Below are positions 15,192-23,013 of a stretch of 64,000 nucleotides of DNA, in pieces. Every line of letters starts with the position of its first letter. Position 1 is the stretch's first letter. Where the stretch lies: NCBI RefSeq assembly GCF_002483205.1, contig NZ_DLHM01000001.1, positions 1 through 64,000 of the forward strand. The letters are read 5' to 3'. The DNA comes from Flavihumibacter sp. UBA7668 (GTDB lineage: Bacteria; Bacteroidota; Bacteroidia; Chitinophagales; Chitinophagaceae). Both the position numbers and the translations under genes were made by a program. The notes below the pieces were generated by a model, which searched no databases, was not told where the DNA came from, and saw only the letters and a list, made by a program, of their open reading frames with translations.

Positions 15192-16562
15192 TTATTTTTT
15201 CAACAGTTCCATTTTTTCAGGATTCCATAAGATGGCTTTATCCTGGCGATAACTGTCGTTACACAATAAGGCTGGAGCGGCAGCGCGATAGCCAAATACC
15301 GCATCTTCTGCAACTTTTCCATTTTTGCGAATCGCTTCAAAGAAATTTACAAAGTGATCGTACGGTCCGCCTTTGTATCCTTTCTCTGCACTGAACTTAA
15401 ATTCCTGCGGAGGAAGAATCCGTTTTCTTCCACCCACTTCTTTTCCTGCTTTGCGCATCTGTTCAATAAAAAACGGATCATCTGAAGTAACTTCTTTGTT
15501 ACGTTTCACGGTAACATCATCCCAGGTAATATCCATCGATCCTTCACTACCAACCAGTTTCAGGAAGGTTGTACCACTGGTACCATCCACAAAGTTGCAA
15601 CGCAGGGAAAGATTAAATGCCGGATGTGCTTTCTGTACACCGTAGTCAAAGGTTCCCAATAAAACATCGGGGACTTCTCTGCCATCTTTCCAGTAACGGA
15701 GTCCACCGGAAGAATACACTTTATTCGGTCCCAGAGAATCTGTTATGAAATGTAAACTTGAAAACAGGTGTACAAACAAATCACCCGACATGCCCGTACC
15801 ATAATCGGTATAATTTCTCCAACGGAAAAAGCGGGTTTTATCAAAGGGACGTTTGGTTGTATTACTGATAAATGTTTCCCAATCGAGTGTAGCGGGTGAT
15901 GCATCATCCGGAATCGGATATTGCCATGCTCCGAGCGGAGAATGACGAGCCCAGAAACCTTCTGCATAATTCAACTCGCCAATAGCGCCATCTTTCAATA
16001 GTTCCTTTGCTTTTTCATTACCGAGGGAGGATACACCCTGACTTCCTACCTGGAAAATTTTTCCGGACTCCTGCTGGGCTTTAATAACAGCCGGACCTTC
16101 ACCAATGGAATGCACCATTGGTTTTTCACAGTACACATGTTTACCGGCTTTCAGACTATCAATAGAAATCTGCTGATGCCAGTGATCAGGTGTTGCAATA
16201 ATTACAGCATCAATATCTTTTCTTGCCAGGATTTCTTTATAACTGCGGGTAGTGGCGATAGCCGAGCCCCAGCGTTCTTTCGCTTCCTTCAAACGACCAT
16301 CATATAAATCACAAACAGCCACCAGTTTAATGCCCGGCACCTGCAATGCAGTGATTGTATCCTGAACACCCATACCACCTGCACCGATGAGGGCGATATT
16401 AATCTGATCGTTGGCATCGAAACCGGATTTTGAACGAATGGACTGTACCCAAACATTTTTCTCCTCTGCAGCCATTGCTACATTACCAACCGCCAGTGCT
16501 GCTGTTGCAGCTGCCATATTACGCAGAAAACCTCTGCGCGAAGCTTGTTCTTTCTTACTCAT
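15192..16562 (-). CDS. Tat-exported Gfo/Idh/MocA-family oxidoreductase
   Basis: NAD(P)-dependent sugar-type dehydrogenase of the Gfo/Idh/MocA family, 456 aa. The N-terminus has a twin-arginine signal (ASRRGFLRNMAAATAALAV), so the folded enzyme with bound cofactor is exported. The Rossmann motif GAGGMG and the catalytic EKPMVHS region are present. The start at 16562 (MSKKEQ) puts RR at residues 9-10; the longer frame from 16682 overlaps the upstream gene. It follows a secreted DUF1080 gene by 7 bp. This pairing suggests oxidation of a sugar or glycoside at C3 and cleavage of the keto product, which is inference. Confidence 0.9.
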   Translation of the reverse strand: MSKKEQASRRGFLRNMAAATAALAVGNVAMAAEEKNVWVQSIRSKSGFDANDQINIALIGAGGMGVQDTITALQVPGIKLVAVCDLYDGRLKEAKERWGSAIATTRSYKEILARKDIDAVIIATPDHWHQQISIDSLKAGKHVYCEKPMVHSIGEGPAVIKAQQESGKIFQVGSQGVSSLGNEKAKELLKDGAIGELNYAEGFWARHSPLGAWQYPIPDDASPATLDWETFISNTTKRPFDKTRFFRWRNYTDYGTGMSGDLFVHLFSSLHFITDSLGPNKVYSSGGLRYWKDGREVPDVLLGTFDYGVQKAHPAFNLSLRCNFVDGTSGTTFLKLVGSEGSMDITWDDVTVKRNKEVTSDDPFFIEQMRKAGKEVGGRKRILPPQEFKFSAEKGYKGGPYDHFVNFFEAIRKNGKVAEDAVFGYRAAAPALLCNDSYRQDKAILWNPEKMELLKK

Positions 16563-16569
16563 GCTTATT

Positions 16570-17166
16570 TTATAATTCAGTAATACGAATATTTTTCCAA
16601 CGAACTTTAATTCCACCGCCATCATGGATCTGCAGTGCAATAAAACCTTCACCAGCACCAATCTTTGCATCGGTAATATCAACCATCTGGTGTCCGTTCA
16701 GGAAAGTGGTCACTTTATCTCCCCGAACGAGGATCCGCATATCATTCCATCCGTTTGCATTTAGTTTTGATTCATCTTCCGGTTTTGGTTTGATCAGCCA
16801 TCCCCTTCCATAGGACTCATAAATACCGCCGGTATGTTTGTCCTGAGGTGCAACTTCCACCTGCCAGCCGCTGATTTTGGTGCCTTCAATTCCCGAACGG
16901 ATAAACACACCACTGTTGCCATTGGCTTCCAGTTTGAATTGCAGATTAAGTTCAAAATTTTTGTAGGCTTTTTTGGTGGAAAGGTATCCGTATTGTTTAT
17001 CCGGACCACTTTCGCAAATCAGTTCACCATTTTCAACATACCATTTTTCAGTACCATGGATAGTCCAGCCTTTCAGGTTTTTGCCATTGAAAAGCGATTT
17101 TGATTTTTGTGCCAGCATCGTGCTACTCATACAGATGGCCAGCAGGAGAATTGCAGTATATTTCAT
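16570..17166 (-). CDS. Secreted DUF1080 (3-keto-disaccharide hydrolase-type) protein
   Basis: A 198-aa protein with a signal peptide (ending TMLAQ) and one DUF1080/PF06439 jelly-roll domain. Diagnostic segments are SLFNGKNLKGWTIHG, WYVENGELICES, FELNLQFKLEANGNSGVFIRS and the C-terminal ALQIHDGGGIKVRWKNIRI. Members of the family have been shown to hydrolyse 3-keto-glycosides. It is immediately upstream of an exported Gfo/Idh oxidoreductase that could make the 3-keto substrate. Whether this protein is enzymatic or carbohydrate-binding cannot be decided from sequence. Confidence 0.88.
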   Translation of the reverse strand: MKYTAILLLAICMSSTMLAQKSKSLFNGKNLKGWTIHGTEKWYVENGELICESGPDKQYGYLSTKKAYKNFELNLQFKLEANGNSGVFIRSGIEGTKISGWQVEVAPQDKHTGGIYESYGRGWLIKPKPEDESKLNANGWNDMRILVRGDKVTTFLNGHQMVDITDAKIGAGEGFIALQIHDGGGIKVRWKNIRITEL

Positions 17167-17235
17167 GCTCCCAAATTAAGCAATGCGGGAGGAACTTTAA
17201 ACCGTAAAAATAAAATTGATGCTAAAATTTTCAGA

Positions 17236-18288
17236 TCAATCGATTGCGCTATTCGCCTTTTCCCTTGCTTCCTGTTTTTCTTCGGTAGTTGCTTCCGGAG
17301 CTTCCTGCATTTTTTCCAAAGCAGGCTGGTATTGCAATTGAATAAACATGGGAAAATGATCGGAACCCACATGAGGCATGCGTTTCATGGCAATCAAACC
17401 AAAATCTGCGGAGCTGAATATATAGTCCAATGGAAAACGCATGAACCAGTAATTGGCAGAAAAAGTGCTGTAAAAACCTCTGCCTCTTCTTGGATCCAGG
17501 AGGCCACTTGTTTTGCGGAATAAATTAGTTACATAACTCCAGGCTACATCATTGAGATCACCCATCACAATCACGGGAAGTTTTTCTTTTTCTGCCCGCA
17601 GGGCTACTTTCATAAGCTCTTTATCTTTCGCGGTGGACCTGTCATCCTCTCCGGGTACGGGTGGTTTGGGATGAAGTCCCCAAATTTTAACGGGTTGTCC
17701 GGAAGGCAGTTCTACTTCCAGTTCAACAGAAGGAACGTCCGATTCGACGAGGTAGTTGATTTCCGCTTCCCGGAAAGGAAGGTGGCTGTACAAAAGCAAT
17801 CCATAGGTATTAGGGAGCGGTTCTTTCAATGTATGCGGGTGAGTTTTCGCAAATGCAGCATCCATGGCCGATTCCCATCCCTCGTCGGTTTCAAGCAAAA
17901 AAAACAGATCCGCATGGGATTGCTGAATCTGTTGTATTACCCGATTATAGGCTTTATTATCCTGGTATACATTGCAGGTATAAATGCGAATCTGATTAGA
18001 TGTATCGGCCGAACGAACAGCAAGCACTTCTTTTTTTGCAAGTGGCAGATAAGGCCAGATCAGATAAATCAGGTAGCCGATTGAAAGCAATAAAAAAATA
18101 AAGGTGAGATGATGTGATAACCGACCATAATCCCCCCCTACTATCCAGCAAATTGCCAGGGCTATAATGATAACCAATTTTTGGTACCGCGGATATTCGC
18201 AGATACGGAAAATCCAGTAATCGTGTTTAACGAAAGGAAGCACCACCGTAGCGATCATCAGCCAGGAAAAAATCAGTAATACCGTCAT
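17236..18288 (-). CDS. Membrane-anchored EEP-family (DNase I-like) hydrolase
   Basis: A 350-aa protein with three hydrophobic segments in the first about 85 residues, then an endonuclease/exonuclease/phosphatase (PF03372) domain facing the periplasm. Metal and catalytic positions are visible: N in IYTCNVYQDN, E in FLLETDEGW, H in WGLHPKPP, D and N in VMGDLNDVAW, D in PLDYIF and H in VGSDHFPM. The C-terminus is Glu/Lys-rich. It lies 3 bp after the amidohydrolase, implying co-transcription. It is a different subtype from the two lipoprotein EEP enzymes at 22202 and 24633. Substrate unknown. Confidence 0.9.
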   Translation of the reverse strand: MTVLLIFSWLMIATVVLPFVKHDYWIFRICEYPRYQKLVIIIALAICWIVGGDYGRLSHHLTFIFLLLSIGYLIYLIWPYLPLAKKEVLAVRSADTSNQIRIYTCNVYQDNKAYNRVIQQIQQSHADLFFLLETDEGWESAMDAAFAKTHPHTLKEPLPNTYGLLLYSHLPFREAEINYLVESDVPSVELEVELPSGQPVKIWGLHPKPPVPGEDDRSTAKDKELMKVALRAEKEKLPVIVMGDLNDVAWSYVTNLFRKTSGLLDPRRGRGFYSTFSANYWFMRFPLDYIFSSADFGLIAMKRMPHVGSDHFPMFIQLQYQPALEKMQEAPEATTEEKQEAREKANSAID

Positions 18289-18291
18289 AGC

Positions 18292-19572
18292 TTAATTTCT
18301 TCGAACAATTTTTCCATCCTTCATCACAAGATGAATTTTACCCATTGCATGGATATCTTTTAAAGGATCAGCATCCAATGCAATAATATCTGCCAGTTTA
18401 CCTGATTCAATTACACCAAGTATTTCAGCAGCTCCTAACAACTCTGCTGCATGTATTGTCGCGGCCCGTATGGCTTCCATAGCGGGCATGCCTGCTTCTG
18501 TCATATAAACGAATTCCATCCAGTTTTTACCATGTGCAAATACACCGGCATCCGTTCCGAATGCGATTTTAACTCCTGCTTTGTAAGCTTTTGCAAATGT
18601 AGCCTGTAACTGAGGTCCGGTTGCCAATGCTTTGGGTGTTACGATATCGGTATAATAACCCGGAATTTTTGCACTGTCAGCCACTGATTTTCCTGCAGTA
18701 ATGGTTGGCACATACCAGGTTCCATTTTCTTTCATCAGCCGGATCGCTTCATCATCCAGAAAAGTGCCGTGTTCAATGGAATTTACTCCGCCGATAATTG
18801 CTCTTTTAGCTCCTTCTGCACCGTGTGCATGTGCGGCTACCCGGAAGCCATAATCTTTTGCGGCAGTTACGATGGCCCGAATTTCTTCCATGGTGAATTG
18901 CGCATTGGCACCGTCTTTCGCCTGACTAAGAACACCTCCGGTTGCGGTAATTTTTATCAGATCGGAACCATCCTTGTATCGTTGCCGAACGGCCTGATAA
19001 GCATCGGCAACGCTGTTGATTACCCCTTCTTTTGGTCCGGGGTCACCTGCCAGATCTTTTCTATACCCATTAGTCGGGTCTGCATGTCCGCCGGTGGTTG
19101 CAATTGATTTTCCGGCAGTAAAAATCCTGGGACCTTCTACCTGTCCTTTGGCGATGGCATTCCGCAAGGCGATGTTCACTCCTGAACCGCCCAGATCTCT
19201 AACTGTTGTAAAACCAGCATACAGCGTAGTTTTGGCATAACCTATAGATTGAAATGCGATATCAGGCGGATTAAGAACAAACCGTTCAGCAGCCCCGCCT
19301 TTTTTTGTTTCTGATTCGAGGTGAACATGCATATCAATCAACCCCGGAAGAACCGTTTTGTTTTTCAAATCAATTATCTGATCTGAGCTATTCGGTTGAA
19401 TATACCCGTTACGAACATCCGTAATTTTATTTTTCTCCACGATGATGGTCATGGAATTCAGCATTTTGCCTGATTTTACATCCACCAACTGGCCACAATG
19501 TAAAATTGTTCGTTGGGCGGCAGTGCAAAAGCAAATGAGTAAAGCTGTCTTTAAAAGAGAAAGTTGTCGCAT
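18292..19572 (-). CDS. Exported amidohydrolase (Xaa-Pro dipeptidase/imidazolonepropionase type)
   Basis: Metal-dependent amidohydrolase, 426 aa, with an N-terminal signal (LLKTALLICFCTAAQ). Metal ligands of the superfamily are present: HVH in LIDMHVHLE, a candidate carboxylated Lys in LIKITATGG, His residues in VAAHAHG and SIEHGTF and Asp in FGTDAGV. The substrate is probably a dipeptide or a cyclic amide. The start is set at 19572 (MRQLSLL); a start at 19590 would lie in the loop of a terminator-type hairpin. The ATG directly follows the hairpin's T-run, which leaves no ordinary ribosome binding site. Confidence 0.9.
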   Translation of the reverse strand: MRQLSLLKTALLICFCTAAQRTILHCGQLVDVKSGKMLNSMTIIVEKNKITDVRNGYIQPNSSDQIIDLKNKTVLPGLIDMHVHLESETKKGGAAERFVLNPPDIAFQSIGYAKTTLYAGFTTVRDLGGSGVNIALRNAIAKGQVEGPRIFTAGKSIATTGGHADPTNGYRKDLAGDPGPKEGVINSVADAYQAVRQRYKDGSDLIKITATGGVLSQAKDGANAQFTMEEIRAIVTAAKDYGFRVAAHAHGAEGAKRAIIGGVNSIEHGTFLDDEAIRLMKENGTWYVPTITAGKSVADSAKIPGYYTDIVTPKALATGPQLQATFAKAYKAGVKIAFGTDAGVFAHGKNWMEFVYMTEAGMPAMEAIRAATIHAAELLGAAEILGVIESGKLADIIALDADPLKDIHAMGKIHLVMKDGKIVRRN

Positions 19573-19573
19573 A

Positions 19574-19609
19574 AAAAAAGGATAGTACATGAATATACTA
19601 TCCTTTTTT
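19574..19609 (-). terminator. Terminator-type hairpin between lipoprotein and amidohydrolase genes
   Basis: A perfect 14-bp stem (19574-19587 with 19596-19609) closes an 8-base loop. On the minus strand its 3' arm ends in a run of seven T, the last one or two merging into the ATG of the amidohydrolase at 19572. It begins 5 bp after the lipoprotein stop. Confidence 0.85.
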
Positions 19610-19614
19610 AAAGA

Positions 19615-20070
19615 TTACTGAATTTGTCCGGATGCCTGCACATTGGCACCATTGAGGAGCTTGAGCGTATAACCGGTTCTTCCGGTTAAATCAGCATAAG
19701 AAATAGCCTGGTTGGTACTCAACTGAAGCACGGGATTAATTAGTACCCTGGCAGATCCACCATTAATTTCACCGAGGTTAGCATACACCAGTTCACTGTC
19801 TGTGGATTCGTCGTAGGTAACAATTACAGCATTGAAACGCGCCCCATTGATCCGGAACGCCTGCGCCAGATTGATTTCAACGGCTGCATTTCCATTCGAT
19901 TGTTCCAGAATCCGAAAAGTACCGGCAGACTGAGATGAACCGGAAGAAAGATTGACAAGCTGATAGGTTTCATTTTGCAATGCAGGTCCATCCTCATCAT
20001 TTTTGTTACAACTGATCAAAATAATTGCCACACTGAGCAAACTAAGGAGGCTCATCCATTTCCATTTCAT
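19615..20070 (-). CDS. Uncharacterised lipoprotein, beta-rich
   Basis: A 151-aa protein with a signal sequence and lipobox ILISC, followed by a short acidic linker (NKNDEDGPA). The mature part is rich in Asn, Ser and short hydrophobic strands, suggesting a small beta-sandwich. I recognise no family; it vaguely recalls CHRD-like repeats but lacks their signature. MKWKWM at 20070 is a better start than 20076 only by a small margin. It is transcribed alone and ends in a terminator hairpin. Confidence 0.7.
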   Translation of the reverse strand: MKWKWMSLLSLLSVAIILISCNKNDEDGPALQNETYQLVNLSSGSSQSAGTFRILEQSNGNAAVEINLAQAFRINGARFNAVIVTYDESTDSELVYANLGEINGGSARVLINPVLQLSTNQAISYADLTGRTGYTLKLLNGANVQASGQIQ

Positions 20071-20213
20071 TTGCATAGGTTATCATTTTGCAATAGGTAA
20101 GCCTAAAATGATACCAAGTTTAACTGACCGGGTAATATATGCTGGAAGCAGATTGCTGCTATTTTGTTTAATGAAGGAATGCCACCATTTGGGGAATGGA
20201 ATACACATTAAAA

Positions 20214-20240
20214 AACCCGGCACAGTAACTGTACCGGGTT
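20214..20240 (-). terminator. Rho-independent terminator after the peroxiredoxin gene
   Basis: Twelve-base arms (20214-20225 and 20229-20240) pair with one mismatch around a 3-base loop; on the minus strand a T-run follows. It lies 20 bp downstream of the peroxiredoxin stop. Confidence 0.85.
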
Positions 20241-20259
20241 CCACAACTTAAGAATTTGA

Positions 20260-20898
20260 CTAGTCTTTATTTGGCTGAGGGGTATAACGCAAATAGGGTT
20301 TTACCACTTTAACACCTTTTGGAAATTTTTTAATGGCATCTTCTGTGCTTACTGAAGGAACCACAATCACATCTTCCCCGCTTTTCCAATCAGCCGGTGT
20401 AGCCACGCTGTAATTGGCGGTCAGTTGCAATGAATCAATAACACGCAGAACTTCATAGAAATTACGACCGGTAGATGCCGGGTAAGTAATCATCAGTTTT
20501 ACTTTTTTATCAGGACCAATTATAAAAAGAGATCGAACGGTAAAGGTTTCTGATGCATTGGGATGGATCATACCATACAGATTGGCAACTTCCTTACTTT
20601 CGTCTGCAATGATGGGGAAATCAACCGTACAATGCTGGGTTTCGTTGATATCGTTTCTCCAACCCAGGTGTTTATCGAGTGGATCCACACTCACTGCCAA
20701 CACTTTTACACCGCGTTTTTCAAACTCCTGTTTCAATAAGGCAGTTTTGCCCAGTTCAGTTGTACATACGGGTGTGTAATCGGCAGGATGTGAAAACAAC
20801 ACACCCCAACTATTACCCAGGTATTCATAAAAATCGATTTCACCTTCTGTAGTTACGGCTTTGAAATTTGGTGCCGCATCACCTAAACGTAGACTCAT
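20260..20898 (-). CDS. 1-Cys (Prx6-type) peroxiredoxin
   Basis: Thiol peroxidase that reduces hydrogen peroxide and organic peroxides in the cytoplasm. The 212-aa length and long C-terminal domain are those of the Prx6 group. The peroxidatic C45 sits in the motif PVCTTE; a second cysteine, C90 (TQHCTVDFP), matches the extra Cys seen in Prx6 members and is not a typical resolving cysteine. No signal peptide. It has its own terminator and is not in an obvious operon. Confidence 0.94.
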   Translation of the reverse strand: MSLRLGDAAPNFKAVTTEGEIDFYEYLGNSWGVLFSHPADYTPVCTTELGKTALLKQEFEKRGVKVLAVSVDPLDKHLGWRNDINETQHCTVDFPIIADESKEVANLYGMIHPNASETFTVRSLFIIGPDKKVKLMITYPASTGRNFYEVLRVIDSLQLTANYSVATPADWKSGEDVIVVPSVSTEDAIKKFPKGVKVVKPYLRYTPQPNKD

Positions 20899-20964
20899 AT
20901 TTTTGAATTTAGTTGTTCAATGGGCTGCTAAAATACTGAATTCCTAGTAATTTGATAGGGGTTT

Positions 20965-22122
20965 CTAGGAATTTTTTGTGCCTCCTGCCTTAAAAATAGC
21001 TGATTTCCCAAATTTTGTTTTGACAGAATCGATGGCTTTATAGAGATCGGCCTTTCGGTTCATGTCCTGAAAGAGATTGGTTTGCCGGGCTTCATCGGTT
21101 AATTCACTTACCCGAACACCTAATAACCGAACCGGCTGACCTTTTCGATAGAGTTCTTTAAATAATTGCTTTGCCTGAAGGATAAGTTCGTCGTCATAGA
21201 AGGTATAGGGTATGGATGTTTGCCGGGAGCTTGTTTCAAAATCGGGATAGCGGATTTTTACGGCCACACATCCGGCCATTTTATTTTCCTGACGAAGTTC
21301 ATAGCCCAGTTTTTCAGCCATTCTAACCAGTTCCTGTTGAAGGGTTTCCAGATCGGTTAAATCCAGTTCGTAGGTATTTTCAGTGGAAATGGATTTGGCT
21401 TCCTGCCAGGGGGCTACTTCGCTGGTATGAATTCCCTGCGCTTTTTGCCAGAGATCCAACCCGTGTTTGCCTAGTTGCTTTTGAAGTAATTGAGGTTTTG
21501 CCTGACGAAGTTCATAAATCGTTTCGATACCCAATTGCAGGAGGTTACGAAAGGTCTGATCACCCACACCCGGGATTTTATCAACCCGCATTGGATCAAG
21601 GAAGGCCTGTTCTGCACCGGGTTCAATCTTTTTCCAGCCATTTGGTTTGGCTTCATTGGTAGCCATTTTAGCCAGCATTTTATTGGGGGCCAATCCGAAG
21701 GAAATGGGCAATTGTGTGGTATCCATTATTTTTTGTCGCAGGCCCATTGTCCACTGAAGAGGATTGAAGAAACGATCCATTCCGGTGAGATCGATGTAGA
21801 ACTCATCGATCGAGGCTTTTTCAAACATGGGTGCTGCGCTGGCGATAAGATCCGTTACGATTCTGGAATAACGGCTGTATTCGCCCCTGGTTCCGTTCAC
21901 TATAGTGAGGGTGGGGCAAAGCTGCTCGGCTTTACGCATAGGCATGGCAGATTGAATACCGAATTTTCTTGCTTCATAACTGCAGGCTGCTACCACCGAT
22001 CGGTCGCCTTTGCCTCCAACCACCAGTGGCAATCCCTTCAGTGATGGGTTCAGCAAACATTCCACCGACACAAAAAATGCATCCAGGTCAAAATGTGCAA
22101 TCCAGCGGGGCGGTTGATTCAT
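20965..22122 (-). CDS. dinB: DNA polymerase IV (Y-family)
   Basis: Error-prone translesion polymerase, 385 aa. Catalytic acidic residues are visible: D12 in AHFDLDAFF and D106-E107 in the Y-family hallmark SIDEFYID. The helix-hairpin-helix segment KIPGVGDQTFRNL and a little-finger domain follow. A beta-clamp-type tail is not obvious. The ATG at 22122 is preceded by a -7-like element 4 bp upstream and, farther up, by a large perfect palindrome. No LexA-like box was recognised. Confidence 0.94.
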   Translation of the reverse strand: MNQPPRWIAHFDLDAFFVSVECLLNPSLKGLPLVVGGKGDRSVVAACSYEARKFGIQSAMPMRKAEQLCPTLTIVNGTRGEYSRYSRIVTDLIASAAPMFEKASIDEFYIDLTGMDRFFNPLQWTMGLRQKIMDTTQLPISFGLAPNKMLAKMATNEAKPNGWKKIEPGAEQAFLDPMRVDKIPGVGDQTFRNLLQLGIETIYELRQAKPQLLQKQLGKHGLDLWQKAQGIHTSEVAPWQEAKSISTENTYELDLTDLETLQQELVRMAEKLGYELRQENKMAGCVAVKIRYPDFETSSRQTSIPYTFYDDELILQAKQLFKELYRKGQPVRLLGVRVSELTDEARQTNLFQDMNRKADLYKAIDSVKTKFGKSAIFKAGGTKNS

Positions 22123-22126
22123 TCCC

Positions 22127-22134
22127 TAAAGGTA
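22127..22134 (-). promoter_or_regulatory. Possible -7 element of dinB
   Basis: On the minus strand TACCTTTA differs from TAnnTTTG at the last base and ends 4 bp before the dinB ATG, the same placement as in rlmN and the phosphatase gene. Confidence 0.3.
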
Positions 22135-22144
22135 CAGAATCCTT

Positions 22145-22199
22145 CACCGGTCGGGTGCCACCGGTCGGGTGCCACCCGACCGGTGGCACCCGACCGGTG
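22145..22199. repeat. Perfect 27-bp palindrome built of 14-bp units
   Basis: Bases 22145-22171 are the exact reverse complement of 22173-22199, with one base at the centre. Each arm is a direct repeat of the unit CACCGGTCGGGTGC (the second copy lacks the last base), so four copies of a GC-rich core are present. It begins 2 bp after the stop of the EEP lipoprotein gene and ends 22 bp before the dinB ATG. There is no T-run on either side, so it is not an ordinary terminator. Confidence 0.95.
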
Positions 22200-22201
22200 G
22201 A

Positions 22202-23008
22202 TCAGGGAAGGAGTTGGAAGACAGCTTTAATCGGCAGGTGATCTGATCCATAGGAATGGGTGGTCAGCACACTGTCCTGCAAGCGCTTCAACCGGCTGTT
22301 GGTATAAAAAATATAATCGATTTTTTTATTGGGTTTCAGAACAGGGATGGTAAATGCATCCGGTGAACCAGCAGAACGATAACGGCCTTCAATCAATTGA
22401 ATACTCTCTTCTTGCGGAACTGCATTGAAATCACCGGCAACAATCACCCGATTTCCACTAAACGGATTCAGGTGTTGGAGAAAAGCGCGTGCCTGAGCCA
22501 ATTTTACCTCCTTGTTTTTAAAATCGAAATGGGTGCATCCAAAATACAGCGGCTCACCTCCAACTTCCACTTTTGCTACCAATAATTTGCGGGGTTCGGT
22601 TTGAATCCCCTCAATATTCGGCAATTCATAACTGGTTGTTTCAAGTAGCGGGAATTTGGAAAGTATGCCGATTCCATAAGCACCACCTCCATAAGGAATG
22701 GTACGTTCAAACCGGTAATACATACCCAGTATATCAGCGAGAACTTTCAACTGATCCACTTTGTTATTTCGGGTGGTAACGCTGTCCAGTTCCTGAACCG
22801 CCACCAAATCGGCACCGGAAGACCGTATTGTTGCAGCTATGGTATCCAGGTCAATGAAACCAGCTTCCCTTGTAGGTGGATTTCCATGGTGAATATTATA
22901 ACTTAAAACGATCAGCTGTTTACCGGAATCAGTGCCCTTTTTCCCTGTTGTAGCACAGGCAAAAAGGAAAACCAATCCAGCCAGAAAAATCCAATTATTT
23001 TTTTTCAT
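22202..23008 (-). CDS. EEP-family (DNase I-like) lipoprotein hydrolase
   Basis: A 268-aa metal-dependent phosphodiesterase or phosphatase of PF03372, anchored by a lipobox (FLFAC, C18). Catalytic positions are complete: N in LSYNIHHG, E in AVQELD, H in FGCTHFDF, D/N in VAGDFNAVP, D in KKIDYIF and H in YGSDHLP. It ends the SusC-SusD-EEP-lipoprotein-EEP operon, 5 bp after the preceding gene. The superfamily includes DNases, sphingomyelinases and inositol-phosphate phosphatases; which applies cannot be seen. Its placement suggests surface or periplasmic processing of the SusCD ligand. Confidence 0.92.
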   Translation of the reverse strand: MKKNNWIFLAGLVFLFACATTGKKGTDSGKQLIVLSYNIHHGNPPTREAGFIDLDTIAATIRSSGADLVAVQELDSVTTRNNKVDQLKVLADILGMYYRFERTIPYGGGAYGIGILSKFPLLETTSYELPNIEGIQTEPRKLLVAKVEVGGEPLYFGCTHFDFKNKEVKLAQARAFLQHLNPFSGNRVIVAGDFNAVPQEESIQLIEGRYRSAGSPDAFTIPVLKPNKKIDYIFYTNSRLKRLQDSVLTTHSYGSDHLPIKAVFQLLP

Positions 23009-23013
23009 CTTGC

